From: an uncultured Verrucomicrobia subdivision 3 bacterium
GTDB taxonomy: Bacteria; Verrucomicrobiota; Verrucomicrobiia; Limisphaerales; UBA11358
Length of the DNA stretch: 54,037 bases
Reading direction: 5' to 3'
Assembly: GCA_903827955.1 (NCBI GenBank)
Contig: CAIKKJ010000054.1
Span: forward strand, 66,298 to 120,334
Every line of letters begins with the position of its first letter. Positions within the stretch are counted from its first letter, which is position 1. The notes under the pieces are model-generated. The model was not told the origin of the DNA, searched no databases, and saw nothing but the letters and a program-made list of their open reading frames with translations. This document shows positions 1-8,215 of the stretch, piece by piece. Position numbers and translations under genes: made by a program.

Positions 1-2
1 GA

Positions 3-134
3 ACGATTTTAGCGAAAAACTCGGCGGATGAAAGTTTCAAAACTGGAGCGCGACGAACCATAGGAAAGCATCGCCAGCACGTCATACCTGCTATGAGTGC
101 AATCAACATTGCGGACAAAGCCGCTGGTGCGTAA
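3..134 (+). CDS. 3' end of an unknown upstream ORF (partial)
   Basis: This frame is open from the window edge to a TAA at 132-134 and encodes about 43 residues ending MSAINIADKAAGA. It stops one base before an ATG of the RelE-like gene, the spacing expected for a coupled gene pair. The position would suit an antitoxin for the RelE-like protein, but no antitoxin motif is visible in the fragment, so this is inference from position only. The frame could also be open by chance. Confidence 0.3.
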   Translation, partial: TILAKNSADESFKTGARRTIGKHRQHVIPAMSAINIADKAAGA

Positions 135-135
135 G

Positions 136-519
136 ATGATTTCACATTCGATGAGCACGTTTCAAATCATCTTCACGCCGACCAGCGCCGCCGAACTCGG
201 GCGGATGCCGAAGGAATTGCAGTTGCAGATTCTCGGTGATTTTCGCGGCTTGCCGCAACACGTTCTCGGCACGGAATTGGAGGAGTTCGGCAAGTTGGAG
301 AGCGACGGCCAGATTTTGCACCGCTTCCGCATCGGCGATTACCGGATTTATTTCCAACGCCATCCGCTCGGTGTGCTCGTGCATCGCATCTTGAGCCGGA
401 ACACGCTGAAGGATTTTCTGTTCCGCTCCGGCATCAAGACCGGCGAAGACGAAGCTTTGCAGGAAAATCCGAAGTTTTGGGAGCTGATTGAGGCGGCGAA
501 AAGTTCCGACAAGAACTAA
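136..519 (+). CDS. RelE/ParE-like toxin family protein
   Basis: The product is about 127 residues. It begins with the strand pattern FQIIFTPTSAAEL followed by an L..i...f.glp helix and a central F+IGDYRIYF...VLVHRI block, which is the RelE/ParE fold signature (arginine-rich beta strands used to contact RNA or gyrase). RelE toxins usually have 85-100 residues; this one has a C-terminal acidic extension of about 30. Three starts are possible: GTG at 97, ATG at 136 and ATG at 151. ATG 136 is preferred because it follows the upstream TAA by one base, but the fold begins just after 151. Whether it is an active toxin cannot be seen. Confidence 0.65.
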   Translation: MISHSMSTFQIIFTPTSAAELGRMPKELQLQILGDFRGLPQHVLGTELEEFGKLESDGQILHRFRIGDYRIYFQRHPLGVLVHRILSRNTLKDFLFRSGIKTGEDEALQENPKFWELIEAAKSSDKN

Positions 520-548
520 AAATTTTGACGCACGGCCAATTTCCCTTC

Positions 549-576
549 TTGCCGCGCCGTCGTTTCAACGTAGAAT
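549..576 (+). promoter_or_regulatory. Possible sigma70-type promoter of the aminotransferase gene
   Basis: TTGCCG at 549-554 and TAGAAT at 571-576 are separated by 16 bases and match the -35/-10 consensus at 4 and 5 of 6 positions. They lie 19 bases before the ATG at 595 in the only gap between the RelE-like gene and the aminotransferase. The call rests on consensus similarity only. Confidence 0.35.
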
Positions 577-594
577 TTCCGCCGCTTTATTTTT

Positions 595-1770
595 ATGAAT
601 TACAAAATCTCCCAACGCGCCGCGTCGCTGGCTCCGTCACTGACTTTGGCGATTGATTCCAAGGCCAAAGCCATGAAAGCCGCCGGCGAAGATGTCGTCG
701 GCTTCGGCGCGGGCGAACCGGATTTCGACACGCCGCAGCACATCAAAGACGCCGCCGCCAAGGCGCTCGCCGGCGGGTTCACCAAATACACGCCGAGCAG
801 CGGCATCCCCGAATTGCGCGAGGCCATCGCGGAAAAATTCAAGCGCGAGAACGGCCTCATTTACAAGCCGTCGCAAATCATCGTTTCGTGCGGCGGCAAA
901 CATTCCTGCTACAACGTCATTCTCGCGACGTGCGAAGCGGGCGACGAAGTCATCATTCCCGCGCCGTATTGGTTGAGCTATCCCGAAATGGTCAAGCTCG
1001 CGGGCGCGAAGCCGGTCATCTTGACGACGACGGATAAGACCGAATTCAAAGTCACGCCGGAACAGCTCCGCGCCGCCATCACGCCGAACACGCGTTTGTT
1101 CGTGCTGAACTCGCCGAGCAATCCGACGGGCAGCGTTTACACACCGGAAGAAGTGAAAGCCCTCGGCGACATCTGCGTGGAAAAAGGCGTCCTCATCATG
1201 AGCGACGAAATTTACGAGCACCTGCTTTACGATGGCGCGAAGGTGAAGAGCGTCGCCAGTTTCTCGCAAGCGCATTACGACCACACGATCATCGTTCACG
1301 GATTGGCGAAGGCTTATTCCATGACCGGCTGGCGTTTGGGTTTTCTCGCCGCGCCGGAGCCGATTGCCAAAGCCATTGACGCCGTGCAGTCGCACAGCAC
1401 GAGCAACCCGACTTCGTTCGCGCAAAAAGGCGGCGTGGCCGCACTGACCGGTTCGCAGGAACATCTGCCGCTCTGGCTCGCGGAATACGACAAGCGCCGT
1501 CGCTATGCGCACGCGAAGCTCAACACCATGCCCGGCATCACCTGCGTGAATGCGAAAGGCGCATTTTATTTGTTCCCCAACATTTCCAAAACCGGCCTCA
1601 AGTCCGCCGAGTTCTGCGCGCGATTGTTGGAGCAGGAAAAAGTTGCCGCCGTGCCCGGCATCGCGTTCGGCGCGGACGACTACATCCGCTTGAGCTACGC
1701 GACCAGCCTCGCGAACATCGAAAAAGGTTTGGAACGCATGGACAAGTTTTGCAAAGCGCTGGTTAAATAA
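595..1770 (+). CDS. aspC: Pyridoxal-phosphate aspartate aminotransferase (class Ib)
   Basis: This 391-residue fold-type I aminotransferase transfers the amino group between aspartate/glutamate and 2-oxoacids in the cytoplasm. Visible motifs are VGFGAGEPDFDTP near residue 35, the substrate loop YTPSSG (65-70), SPSNPTG (173-179), SDEIYEH (203-209, PLP contacts Asp204 and Tyr207), and the Schiff-base lysine Lys239 in HGLAKAYSMTGWRLG. Length and N-terminus match class Ib enzymes, which in some bacteria also accept prephenate; that activity cannot be decided here. The gene lies 38 bases before ndk and may be cotranscribed with it. No Shine-Dalgarno sequence precedes the ATG. Confidence 0.93.
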   Translation: MNYKISQRAASLAPSLTLAIDSKAKAMKAAGEDVVGFGAGEPDFDTPQHIKDAAAKALAGGFTKYTPSSGIPELREAIAEKFKRENGLIYKPSQIIVSCGGKHSCYNVILATCEAGDEVIIPAPYWLSYPEMVKLAGAKPVILTTTDKTEFKVTPEQLRAAITPNTRLFVLNSPSNPTGSVYTPEEVKALGDICVEKGVLIMSDEIYEHLLYDGAKVKSVASFSQAHYDHTIIVHGLAKAYSMTGWRLGFLAAPEPIAKAIDAVQSHSTSNPTSFAQKGGVAALTGSQEHLPLWLAEYDKRRRYAHAKLNTMPGITCVNAKGAFYLFPNISKTGLKSAEFCARLLEQEKVAAVPGIAFGADDYIRLSYATSLANIEKGLERMDKFCKALVK

Positions 1771-1808
1771 TTTCGCCCGCCGCTGCAAACAACAAAATCA
1801 CGCGGGTT

Positions 1809-2303
1809 ATGCCGGAGGAACAAACACTGGTCATCATCAAGCCGGATGCTTTCTGGCGCGGCTTGGACACGCAGATCGAAACCCGCCTCCGCGCGCTCGG
1901 CCTGAAAGTCGTGGCTGAAAGCACGCTCGCTGGCGGCGACAATTTGCCGGAAGAAAAATGGCGCGAGTTTTATTTCCCATCCATCGGCGACCGTCCGCCG
2001 TGCATTGCCGGGACATCCAAATACATGGCACACGGCCCGGTCAAAGCCATCCGCCTGCACGGGGTTGACGCGATCCAAAAAGTCCGCACCGCTGTCGGCA
2101 AGACGCGTCCGTGGCAGGCCGAGGCCGGCACGATTCGCGGCGATTTCTGGCCGGGCGCGACGGAGGCGAACGCCGCGTATCGCCTGAAATTTCAGCAGCC
2201 GGGCGACGACCAGTTTTTGTTCAACCTGATTCACGCCTCCGATTCGGAAAAAAGTTTCGCGCGCGAAGTCCAGTTTTTCACCCGGCTCAACCTGACGGCG
2301 TAA
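1809..2303 (+). CDS. ndk: Nucleoside-diphosphate kinase, long variant
   Basis: The enzyme transfers the gamma phosphate of ATP to nucleoside diphosphates through a phosphohistidine. TLVIIKPDAF (6-15, with Lys11) is the N-terminal signature; GTIRGDF (107-113) supplies the nucleotide-contacting arginine; NLIHASDS (139-146) contains the catalytic His142. At 164 residues it is about 20 longer than common bacterial Ndk. The extra residues lie mainly between RGDF and NLIHAS, where usual enzymes have a short link, and HAS replaces the common HGS. The arrangement resembles the RGD...NLIHAS form I associate with some archaeal enzymes. It is a confident family call with an unusual insertion. Confidence 0.9.
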   Translation: MPEEQTLVIIKPDAFWRGLDTQIETRLRALGLKVVAESTLAGGDNLPEEKWREFYFPSIGDRPPCIAGTSKYMAHGPVKAIRLHGVDAIQKVRTAVGKTRPWQAEAGTIRGDFWPGATEANAAYRLKFQQPGDDQFLFNLIHASDSEKSFAREVQFFTRLNLTA

Positions 2304-2356
2304 GCGCGGCAGAAAAATTGGGTGGAAAGAATTTTGGCGGCGGTTACATTGGCTTC

Positions 2357-4084
2357 ATGTCCGAGCCGCAAGACAATACCATCGCCATCGTGTCCGTTGA
2401 GAAAATGCAACGGGAGTGGAGCGACCTCACCCTGCGCGTCGCGCAACTCGAAACCGGCAACAACGCGTTGCAACAGGAAAATAAAAACCTCCGCCAGACG
2501 CTCGAACGCGCCGTCGAATACCGCAAAAAATCCCACTCCGAACTCGTCACGCTCATTACCACCATCGTCAGCAAGATGCAGTCGAACGACGTCGGCGTGC
2601 TCGTCTCGCGCCTGATGGAGCACAGCCAGCACGTCAACGAAATCTCCTCCGCGCTCATCAACGGCAAAAATGACGACGCCATTTTGCAGCCCGCCATCCT
2701 GAAGCACCTCGACAAAACCAAGCGCGATTTGAGCACCGCCATCCCGCCGCTGGTCGAGGAATTGATCGCCTTGAAATCGCCGTTGGACACAGCCATGCTG
2801 CAATCGCTCGTCGAGAAGCCGGATAATTTTTACGCGCCGCCAGTCATCCGCGCCAGCCGTGGCTATGTCAAAGGCCAGATCCCGCGCGAACGCATCTTGA
2901 AAGAATTCGGCGAGGAAGCGCTGATTTTTTTCAAAGACCTCACGACCGACCCCAAATTTAATCCGCGCCCGAAGGCAGAAGAAATCATGCTTGGCCTCGC
3001 GCCTGACCTCGACGCATTACTCGCGCAAAATCCGAACGTGGCTGCCGCGAAACGCGATGAGTTGATGTCCTTGCTTCAGCGTGTCCGTGACGGCCGCACT
3101 TCGCGCGCGCAAAAAATTGCGTTCCTCAAATTATCTTTTGTCATCGAGCTGCTGCATTATTACCAGAACCAAAGCACGGAATCGCCGGATGTGATTTTTG
3201 CGCAGCGCCTCCCGCCACTCATCGAGCAACTCGTAACGTGCGGCGAAGGCGATTTACCGGACGAAGGTCTCATCAAGCAGGCCGAGGCGTTGCTTGCGCT
3301 CGTCATCAGCCCGGATCACCGGCAAGGTGTGGTGTATAATTTCGGCAAGACCAGCGGGCTGGCGCGCACGATGCGTTTCATCCTCACCTTCCGCGCGCTG
3401 ACCTTTAACGAACACGACCCGGCCACGGCGGAATTTTTACGGCAGCTGCTCTCGCTGGAAAAGTTAAACCGGCAGACCGCTTTTGCCAGCGCGCTGAAAT
3501 TTCTCAATGCCGACGGCCAGAAATCCGTCCTCCGCTGCCTCGTCAACAGCGGCAAACTGCGTCGCGAGGAAGGCGAACCACTCGCCAAGGAAGTCGCGAA
3601 GGCGATTGGCCTGGCGGAACAGGAATTATTTCCGAAGATTGAAGGCGCAACCGGCGGCACCGGAACCGGTGGCGGCTGGGATAACATCAAATTACTCATC
3701 GCCAGCCGCGCCGCGCCGAACGACATTACCGTGGCCATCCGCAACCGGCTCCACGCGAAATACGATTCGGAAGAGGTCAAACAAAGCTGGCTCATCCTCA
3801 CCGAGTCCGAGCCGATGACGCTGGTGCGTGTGTTCTGCCTGCTGCCGTATCTGCCCGACGGCCAGACCGACCCGATTGCCCGTGCCATTTTGGAATCTTA
3901 CGCCACGCGGCTCACGCATGAAAAATACGCCGTGACTTACAACAAAGTCATCGGGGCATTGAAAAATCTGTTCAAAGTGAAAGCTGACAGCCCGGCGCTG
4001 ATTAATTTCGTAGCGCTCGTAAAATGGGTTGATCCTACTTCCGCCGACAAAATCGCCCGCGACGTCGGCATGGCGGCGGCATAG
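2357..4084 (+). CDS. Hypothetical coiled-coil protein, 575 aa
   Basis: I do not recognise a named family. Residues about 15-70 form a heptad-rich coiled coil (LTLRVAQLETGNNALQQENK and following). The rest is mostly alpha-helical, with leucine-rich helices suggesting a HEAT/ARM-like scaffold, interrupted near residue 435 by a glycine-rich linker GGTGTGGG. There is no signal peptide or membrane segment, so it is probably cytoplasmic. The ATG at 2357 is chosen because the coiled coil starts soon after it; an in-frame extension to 2111 overlaps ndk and is rejected. It may be a structural or adaptor protein, but no function is supported. Confidence 0.75.
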   Translation: MSEPQDNTIAIVSVEKMQREWSDLTLRVAQLETGNNALQQENKNLRQTLERAVEYRKKSHSELVTLITTIVSKMQSNDVGVLVSRLMEHSQHVNEISSALINGKNDDAILQPAILKHLDKTKRDLSTAIPPLVEELIALKSPLDTAMLQSLVEKPDNFYAPPVIRASRGYVKGQIPRERILKEFGEEALIFFKDLTTDPKFNPRPKAEEIMLGLAPDLDALLAQNPNVAAAKRDELMSLLQRVRDGRTSRAQKIAFLKLSFVIELLHYYQNQSTESPDVIFAQRLPPLIEQLVTCGEGDLPDEGLIKQAEALLALVISPDHRQGVVYNFGKTSGLARTMRFILTFRALTFNEHDPATAEFLRQLLSLEKLNRQTAFASALKFLNADGQKSVLRCLVNSGKLRREEGEPLAKEVAKAIGLAEQELFPKIEGATGGTGTGGGWDNIKLLIASRAAPNDITVAIRNRLHAKYDSEEVKQSWLILTESEPMTLVRVFCLLPYLPDGQTDPIARAILESYATRLTHEKYAVTYNKVIGALKNLFKVKADSPALINFVALVKWVDPTSADKIARDVGMAAA

Positions 4085-4100
4085 TGGCAAGTTGCTGGGG

Positions 4101-4116
4101 CTGCGCTGCCGCGCAG
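4101..4116. other. GC-rich hairpin in the convergent gap
   Basis: CTGCGC and GCGCAG form a perfect 6-bp stem around a TGCC loop in the 71-base gap between two convergent genes. There is no T tract on either side, so it is a weak candidate terminator. Nothing else is evident in the gap. Confidence 0.25.
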
Positions 4117-4155
4117 TCTCGGCGGACCACCCGCAGGCTCTCCCGACCATTCCGT

Positions 4156-4659
4156 TCACCGCAAAAAATCTTTTTGCAACCGCGTCATCAGGTCATTGAC
4201 CGCGAGCATCAGTTCGCCGCGCTTCTCTGCGCCGGCCTCATCCGCCATATCAATCGGCGCGCTCATCGCCTCGGCATAGCGATGCGTCAGCGCCATCTGC
4301 TCATCACGCTGGCCGAGCGAACGCAGAAGGTCGCGCACCTCCCCGGCCCGCTTCTTCGCGTCGGAAATTTTTTTCAACGCCGCGTTCGCCGTCATCTCTC
4401 CACATTTAACACGCTTCAATAATCCGCACGCAAACAACCCGCACCGTTTCGGACGATCTTGGTAAATCTGACAAAGCTTGCCATCAAAGCACGCGCACGG
4501 CTGGGCAAATGCCAGTTTCGTCGGCGATTTTTTCTCAATCGTGAGGCCAAGTTTTTTCAGCCGTTTCGCATCATCGCCGGCACGTAGTTCTACATCCGCA
4601 AACAGCGTGCTGTCGCAGCATAGGCCGCAGTTGGGGCAAAGTTGGTCAATGCTCGTCAT
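4156..4659 (-). CDS. YkgJ-type zinc/iron-chelating cysteine-cluster protein
   Basis: This 167-residue protein opens with CPNCGLCCD (8-16), the CxxCxxCC cluster of the YkgJ/UPF0153 family, followed by further conserved cysteines in QPCACFDGKLCQIY and RPKRCGLFACG. The cysteines are expected to bind a metal; the physiological role of the family is not settled. The ATG lies one base beyond the stop of hrpB, so it is the last gene of the five-gene minus-strand operon starting at 9696. The C-terminal half is helical and charged, without motifs. Confidence 0.8.
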   Translation of the reverse strand: MTSIDQLCPNCGLCCDSTLFADVELRAGDDAKRLKKLGLTIEKKSPTKLAFAQPCACFDGKLCQIYQDRPKRCGLFACGLLKRVKCGEMTANAALKKISDAKKRAGEVRDLLRSLGQRDEQMALTHRYAEAMSAPIDMADEAGAEKRGELMLAVNDLMTRLQKDFLR

Positions 4660-4660
4660 A

Positions 4661-7234
4661 TTAGCGCCAAAGGTGCTTCGGGTATTTCCGCGCCAGCTCG
4701 GACTTTATTTTTGGATAATGCTCGCGCCAGAAATTCGCCAAGTCTTGCGTCACCTGAATCGGCTTCATGCCCGGTGTCAAAATATGAACCGTCACCGGCA
4801 CACGCCCCATCGCAATCTTCGGCGTCTGGTTCACATCATATAGTTCCTGAATGCGCAACGAGATGAACGGCGCGCGGCCCGGCTCGTAATTTACTTTCGG
4901 CGTCCGTTCGTTCGGCAGCTTCAAGCGCTCTGGCGCATGCTTGTCCAGCAATTCGCGCTGCGCGGGCGAGAGCCATGACATCACGATGGGTTTTACCTCG
5001 CGCTCTTTGATATCCTTGTAGCTCACCGCGCCGTGGCAAAGCTGTTCAATGATAGATTTTTTGTCGTCGTCCGTGATGGGGGGCAACTGTAAGTCGGCAC
5101 ATTCCTTGCACAACAGATTTAATCGCGCCAGCCATTGCTCGACGTGATGATCCCAGTTCGGCAGCAACAATCTTCCGGCAATAATTTCATCCGCGAGCAG
5201 CCGCGCGGCGGCCTCGGCGGGCGGCGGGTCAATGCGTTTCGCCGCGAGCGCCAGATCACGAAAACGCAATAATTCTGCGGCTAAAACTCGTTTTTCCCGC
5301 GCATCGAACTGCACATGGACATCGCGCTTGATGTCGTCGGGAAATAATTCTTTCAGCCACTCGACTTCAATCGCCGTGGCGAGCGAGAGGATCGTGTTCA
5401 CTTCATTGTCGCGTCCGCCGACCTCGCGAATTTCGGCAACGACGAACAACGGGCTTTGTTGCACCTTGCTTTCACGCGCCAGCACGCCGCGCCGTCCGTG
5501 GACGAGTTCACAGCGCAACGTGCCTTGATCCATCCGCTTCGTCACGCGATCGCTGAAGCCAATGAGGATGCACTTTTGTAAATTTTCGTCCTTGGCCTCG
5601 TGTGGTCGCGTGTCGAGACCTTCGTCCTTCGCAATGCGGAGAAATTGATCGAACAGCGGCCCGACCTGTTTCGCGGTGACGGCGTGGATACCGAGTTTGC
5701 GGCATGCGTCCAGACGAAACTGGTTGTTGAACGCGTAGCTCCAGGCGCGCATGAGAATCCAAAAGTCCGAACTCGCCTTTTCGCCAAGCAAATCTTCGCG
5801 CAACGATTCCACGTCGCGGCCGGCGTTGCGAATGAGCAAGTCGCGACCCTGGGTCAGCGCGGCGACGAGGCACGCCTGATGCACGCAACCATATTCCTGC
5901 GCCGCCAGCAGCATCCGCGCGTAACGCGGGTGTAAGGGAAACGCCAGCATTTTACGGCCAATCGCAGTGATTTTCTTGTCGTGACCAACCGCCCCCAAAT
6001 CTTCCAGCAATTCCTCCGCGTGCGTCAGCGAAATTTCATCCGGCTTGTCCAGCCAGCGGAATTTCCGCAAATCATCCAGGCCCGATGCCTTCAACGTCAG
6101 CACGACTTCCGACAAATCCAGCCGCCGGATTTCCGGCAGCTCGTGCGGCGCGCGTTCGTCGTGTTCACCTCGCGACCAAAGTCGGATGCACGTTCCCGGC
6201 GCGGTGCGCCCGGCGCGACCGGTGCGCTGGTCGGCGTTCGCCTGCGAAATTTTTCCCACGAGCAACGTGTTGAGGCCGCGGTTCGCGTCGTAGCGGGCGA
6301 TGCGCGCGAGGCCGGAATCAATCACCAGCCGCACGCCGTCAATCGTGATGCTCGTCTCCGCAACGTTCGTGGCGACAACGACCTTGCGGCGGTCATAACG
6401 CGCGACGGCAGCGTCCTGATCCTTCGGCTGCAACTCACCGTGCAACGGCAGAACGATAAAACCCTTCGCCTCGCTTGTGCTGCGGATGGCCTCGATGGTC
6501 TGCGAAATTTCAAAGCCGCCCGGCATGAACACCAACACATCGCCCTCGCCGCCGGAATTGATGTAGCGGGAGAATTGTTCCGCCGCAAGTTCCCAAACCA
6601 GCGGACCGTTGAGACCGACACGATGCGGCAGGTATTCCACCGCCACCGGAAACGTGCGGCCTTCGGAAGCGAGCGTGGAGCAATTGATTTCAGATTTCCG
6701 ATTTCCGATTTCCGATTTCCCAGAAAGATATTTTTCCAACTCTCCTGCGTTTAGCGTCGCGGACATTACGGCAAGCATCAAGTCGGGGCGATGCCGCTCC
6801 TGCTGGTCGAGCGCCTGCGCCAGTGTAATGTCGCCGTAAAGATGCCGCTCGTGAAATTCATCGAACAAAATCGCGGAGACGCCGCGCAGCTGCGGATCGT
6901 CAATCATCTGCCGCAGCAGCACGCCCTCAGTCACGAAACGGATTTTAGTTTTCGCCGATGTGACATTTTCAAAACGGATTTGGTAGCCAACCTCCTGACC
7001 AAGTTTCACGCCCAGCTCCTGCGCCACGCGCGTCGCGAGGAGCCGCGCTGCGAGCCGGCGCGGTTGCAGCACGACTACCTGACCATCGCCAAGCAAGCCG
7101 TGCTTCAACAGCATCTGCGGCACCTGCGTGGATTTGCCGGAGCCGGTGGGCGCGGATAAAATCAAACGGCGGTCGGCTTGCAAACGCGCAATGATATCGC
7201 GCTCGATTTCGTAAATAGGGAGACGGTCGGACAT
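4661..7234 (-). CDS. hrpB: ATP-dependent helicase HrpB
   Basis: The 857-residue protein has the full HrpB layout: Walker A APTGSGKSTQ (28-37), DEFH box (125-128, the HrpB variant of DEAH), SAT motif (158-160), helicase C-terminal domain with TNVAETSITIDGV and QRTGRAGR, then the long HrpB C-terminal region ending in the KYPKHLW-like tail. HrpB proteins are superfamily 2 nucleic-acid helicases of poorly defined role. Between the SAT motif and the conserved SEGRTFPV segment there is an extra KSEIGNRKSEI (173-183), encoded by a heptanucleotide tandem repeat (6686-6720) in a linker that is short in the family. The gene follows fmt by 14 bases and precedes the YkgJ-type gene by one. Confidence 0.93.
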   Translation of the reverse strand: MSDRLPIYEIERDIIARLQADRRLILSAPTGSGKSTQVPQMLLKHGLLGDGQVVVLQPRRLAARLLATRVAQELGVKLGQEVGYQIRFENVTSAKTKIRFVTEGVLLRQMIDDPQLRGVSAILFDEFHERHLYGDITLAQALDQQERHRPDLMLAVMSATLNAGELEKYLSGKSEIGNRKSEINCSTLASEGRTFPVAVEYLPHRVGLNGPLVWELAAEQFSRYINSGGEGDVLVFMPGGFEISQTIEAIRSTSEAKGFIVLPLHGELQPKDQDAAVARYDRRKVVVATNVAETSITIDGVRLVIDSGLARIARYDANRGLNTLLVGKISQANADQRTGRAGRTAPGTCIRLWSRGEHDERAPHELPEIRRLDLSEVVLTLKASGLDDLRKFRWLDKPDEISLTHAEELLEDLGAVGHDKKITAIGRKMLAFPLHPRYARMLLAAQEYGCVHQACLVAALTQGRDLLIRNAGRDVESLREDLLGEKASSDFWILMRAWSYAFNNQFRLDACRKLGIHAVTAKQVGPLFDQFLRIAKDEGLDTRPHEAKDENLQKCILIGFSDRVTKRMDQGTLRCELVHGRRGVLARESKVQQSPLFVVAEIREVGGRDNEVNTILSLATAIEVEWLKELFPDDIKRDVHVQFDAREKRVLAAELLRFRDLALAAKRIDPPPAEAAARLLADEIIAGRLLLPNWDHHVEQWLARLNLLCKECADLQLPPITDDDKKSIIEQLCHGAVSYKDIKEREVKPIVMSWLSPAQRELLDKHAPERLKLPNERTPKVNYEPGRAPFISLRIQELYDVNQTPKIAMGRVPVTVHILTPGMKPIQVTQDLANFWREHYPKIKSELARKYPKHLWR
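6686..6720. repeat. Heptanucleotide tandem repeat (GATTTCC) x5 inside hrpB
   Basis: Five consecutive 7-bp units read GATTTCA and then GATTTCC four times on the plus strand. Because 7 x 3 = 21, one cycle encodes seven residues (KSEIGNR) on the hrpB strand. The repeat keeps hrpB in frame. It looks like an expanded simple-sequence repeat tolerated in a surface linker between the two helicase lobes. Confidence 0.9.
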
Positions 7235-7248
7235 GAATCAAAACGAGG

Positions 7249-8205
7249 CTAAACCCGGCTCAAAAACATTGCGCCGATTTTCATCGGATGGCCAGCGAGG
7301 TATTGTTCCACTGACAGGCGCTTGCCGCCTTCGCGCTGGAGCTCCAAAATCCGCACCGCGTTTTTTTCGCAGCCGACGACGATGCCGGTTTTGTCCGCCG
7401 ACAAAACTTCCCCGGCGCGGCCGGATTGCTCCACCGGTTCCAGCTTCCAAATTTTTAACAACAGGGGCTTCGGCTCGGCCTGCAAAAACGTGAACGCCCC
7501 CGGCCACGGCGTGAAGGCGCGGAGCCGTTGCCAGATTTTTTCCGCCGGAGAATGCCAATCAATCTGGCCGTCCTCTTTTTTAATTTTTGCCGCGTAGGTC
7601 GAGCCTTCCGTTGGCTGTGGTTGCGGCACTATTTTTCCAGCGACGTAACCGGGAATCGTTTCCACCAAAAGTTCCGCGCCAAGTTGCGCGAGGCGATCGT
7701 GCAAACTTTGTGAATCATCGGTCGGTAGAATTGGCGTGCGGCGTATCGAGAGGACCGGCCCAGTGTCGAGGCCGGCATCCATCTGCATGATGGTCACGCC
7801 GGTTTCCGCATTGCCATCGGCGATGGCCCACTGGATCGGCGCGGCGCCGCGATATTTTGGCAGCAACGACGTGTGAACGTTCAGGCAGCCGAGCGGCGGC
7901 AGCTCCAAAATGGCGGGCGGCAAAATCTGGCCGTAGGCGACGACAACCAGCAAATCCGGCGTCAACGCACGCAGTTCGGAAATAAAATTTTCATCACGCG
8001 CCTTCAGCGGTTGCAGGACGGGCAGTGAAAATTTCTCCGCCAAAACTTTCACCGGCGAGGGGGTGAGCTTGAGTTCACGGCCCTTAGGCTTGTCCGGCTG
8101 CGTGACGACGGCAATGACTTGGAATGATTTTTCGCCGCAAAGTTTTTCCAGGCTGGCGCAGGAAAGTTCCGCCGTGCCCATGAAGATGATTCGCAGCGGC
8201 GGCAT
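7249..8205 (-). CDS. fmt: Methionyl-tRNA formyltransferase
   Basis: This 318-residue enzyme formylates initiator Met-tRNA using 10-formyltetrahydrofolate. Residues 4-11 (LRIIFMGT) open the Rossmann domain. The catalytic triad is Asn109, His111 (NVHTSLLPKYRGAAP) and Asp147 (MDAGLDTGP), close to Asn106/His108/Asp144 of the E. coli enzyme. The C-terminal OB-like domain that binds tRNA is present (FLQAEPKPLLLKIWKLE onward). Length is normal. It follows the adenylate-kinase-like gene by 10 bases; the peptide deformylase gene often paired with fmt is not here. Confidence 0.95.
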   Translation of the reverse strand: MPPLRIIFMGTAELSCASLEKLCGEKSFQVIAVVTQPDKPKGRELKLTPSPVKVLAEKFSLPVLQPLKARDENFISELRALTPDLLVVVAYGQILPPAILELPPLGCLNVHTSLLPKYRGAAPIQWAIADGNAETGVTIMQMDAGLDTGPVLSIRRTPILPTDDSQSLHDRLAQLGAELLVETIPGYVAGKIVPQPQPTEGSTYAAKIKKEDGQIDWHSPAEKIWQRLRAFTPWPGAFTFLQAEPKPLLLKIWKLEPVEQSGRAGEVLSADKTGIVVGCEKNAVRILELQREGGKRLSVEQYLAGHPMKIGAMFLSRV

Positions 8206-8215
8206 CGCGGGCGGA

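Noticed and set aside
637-1788. Open frame of 383 codons on the minus strand opposite aspC
   Set aside because: It is a shadow of the aminotransferase gene; composition is biased and no motif is present.
6686-6720. Heptamer repeat as evidence that hrpB is a pseudogene
   Set aside because: The repeat keeps the frame, and all helicase motifs before and after it are intact.
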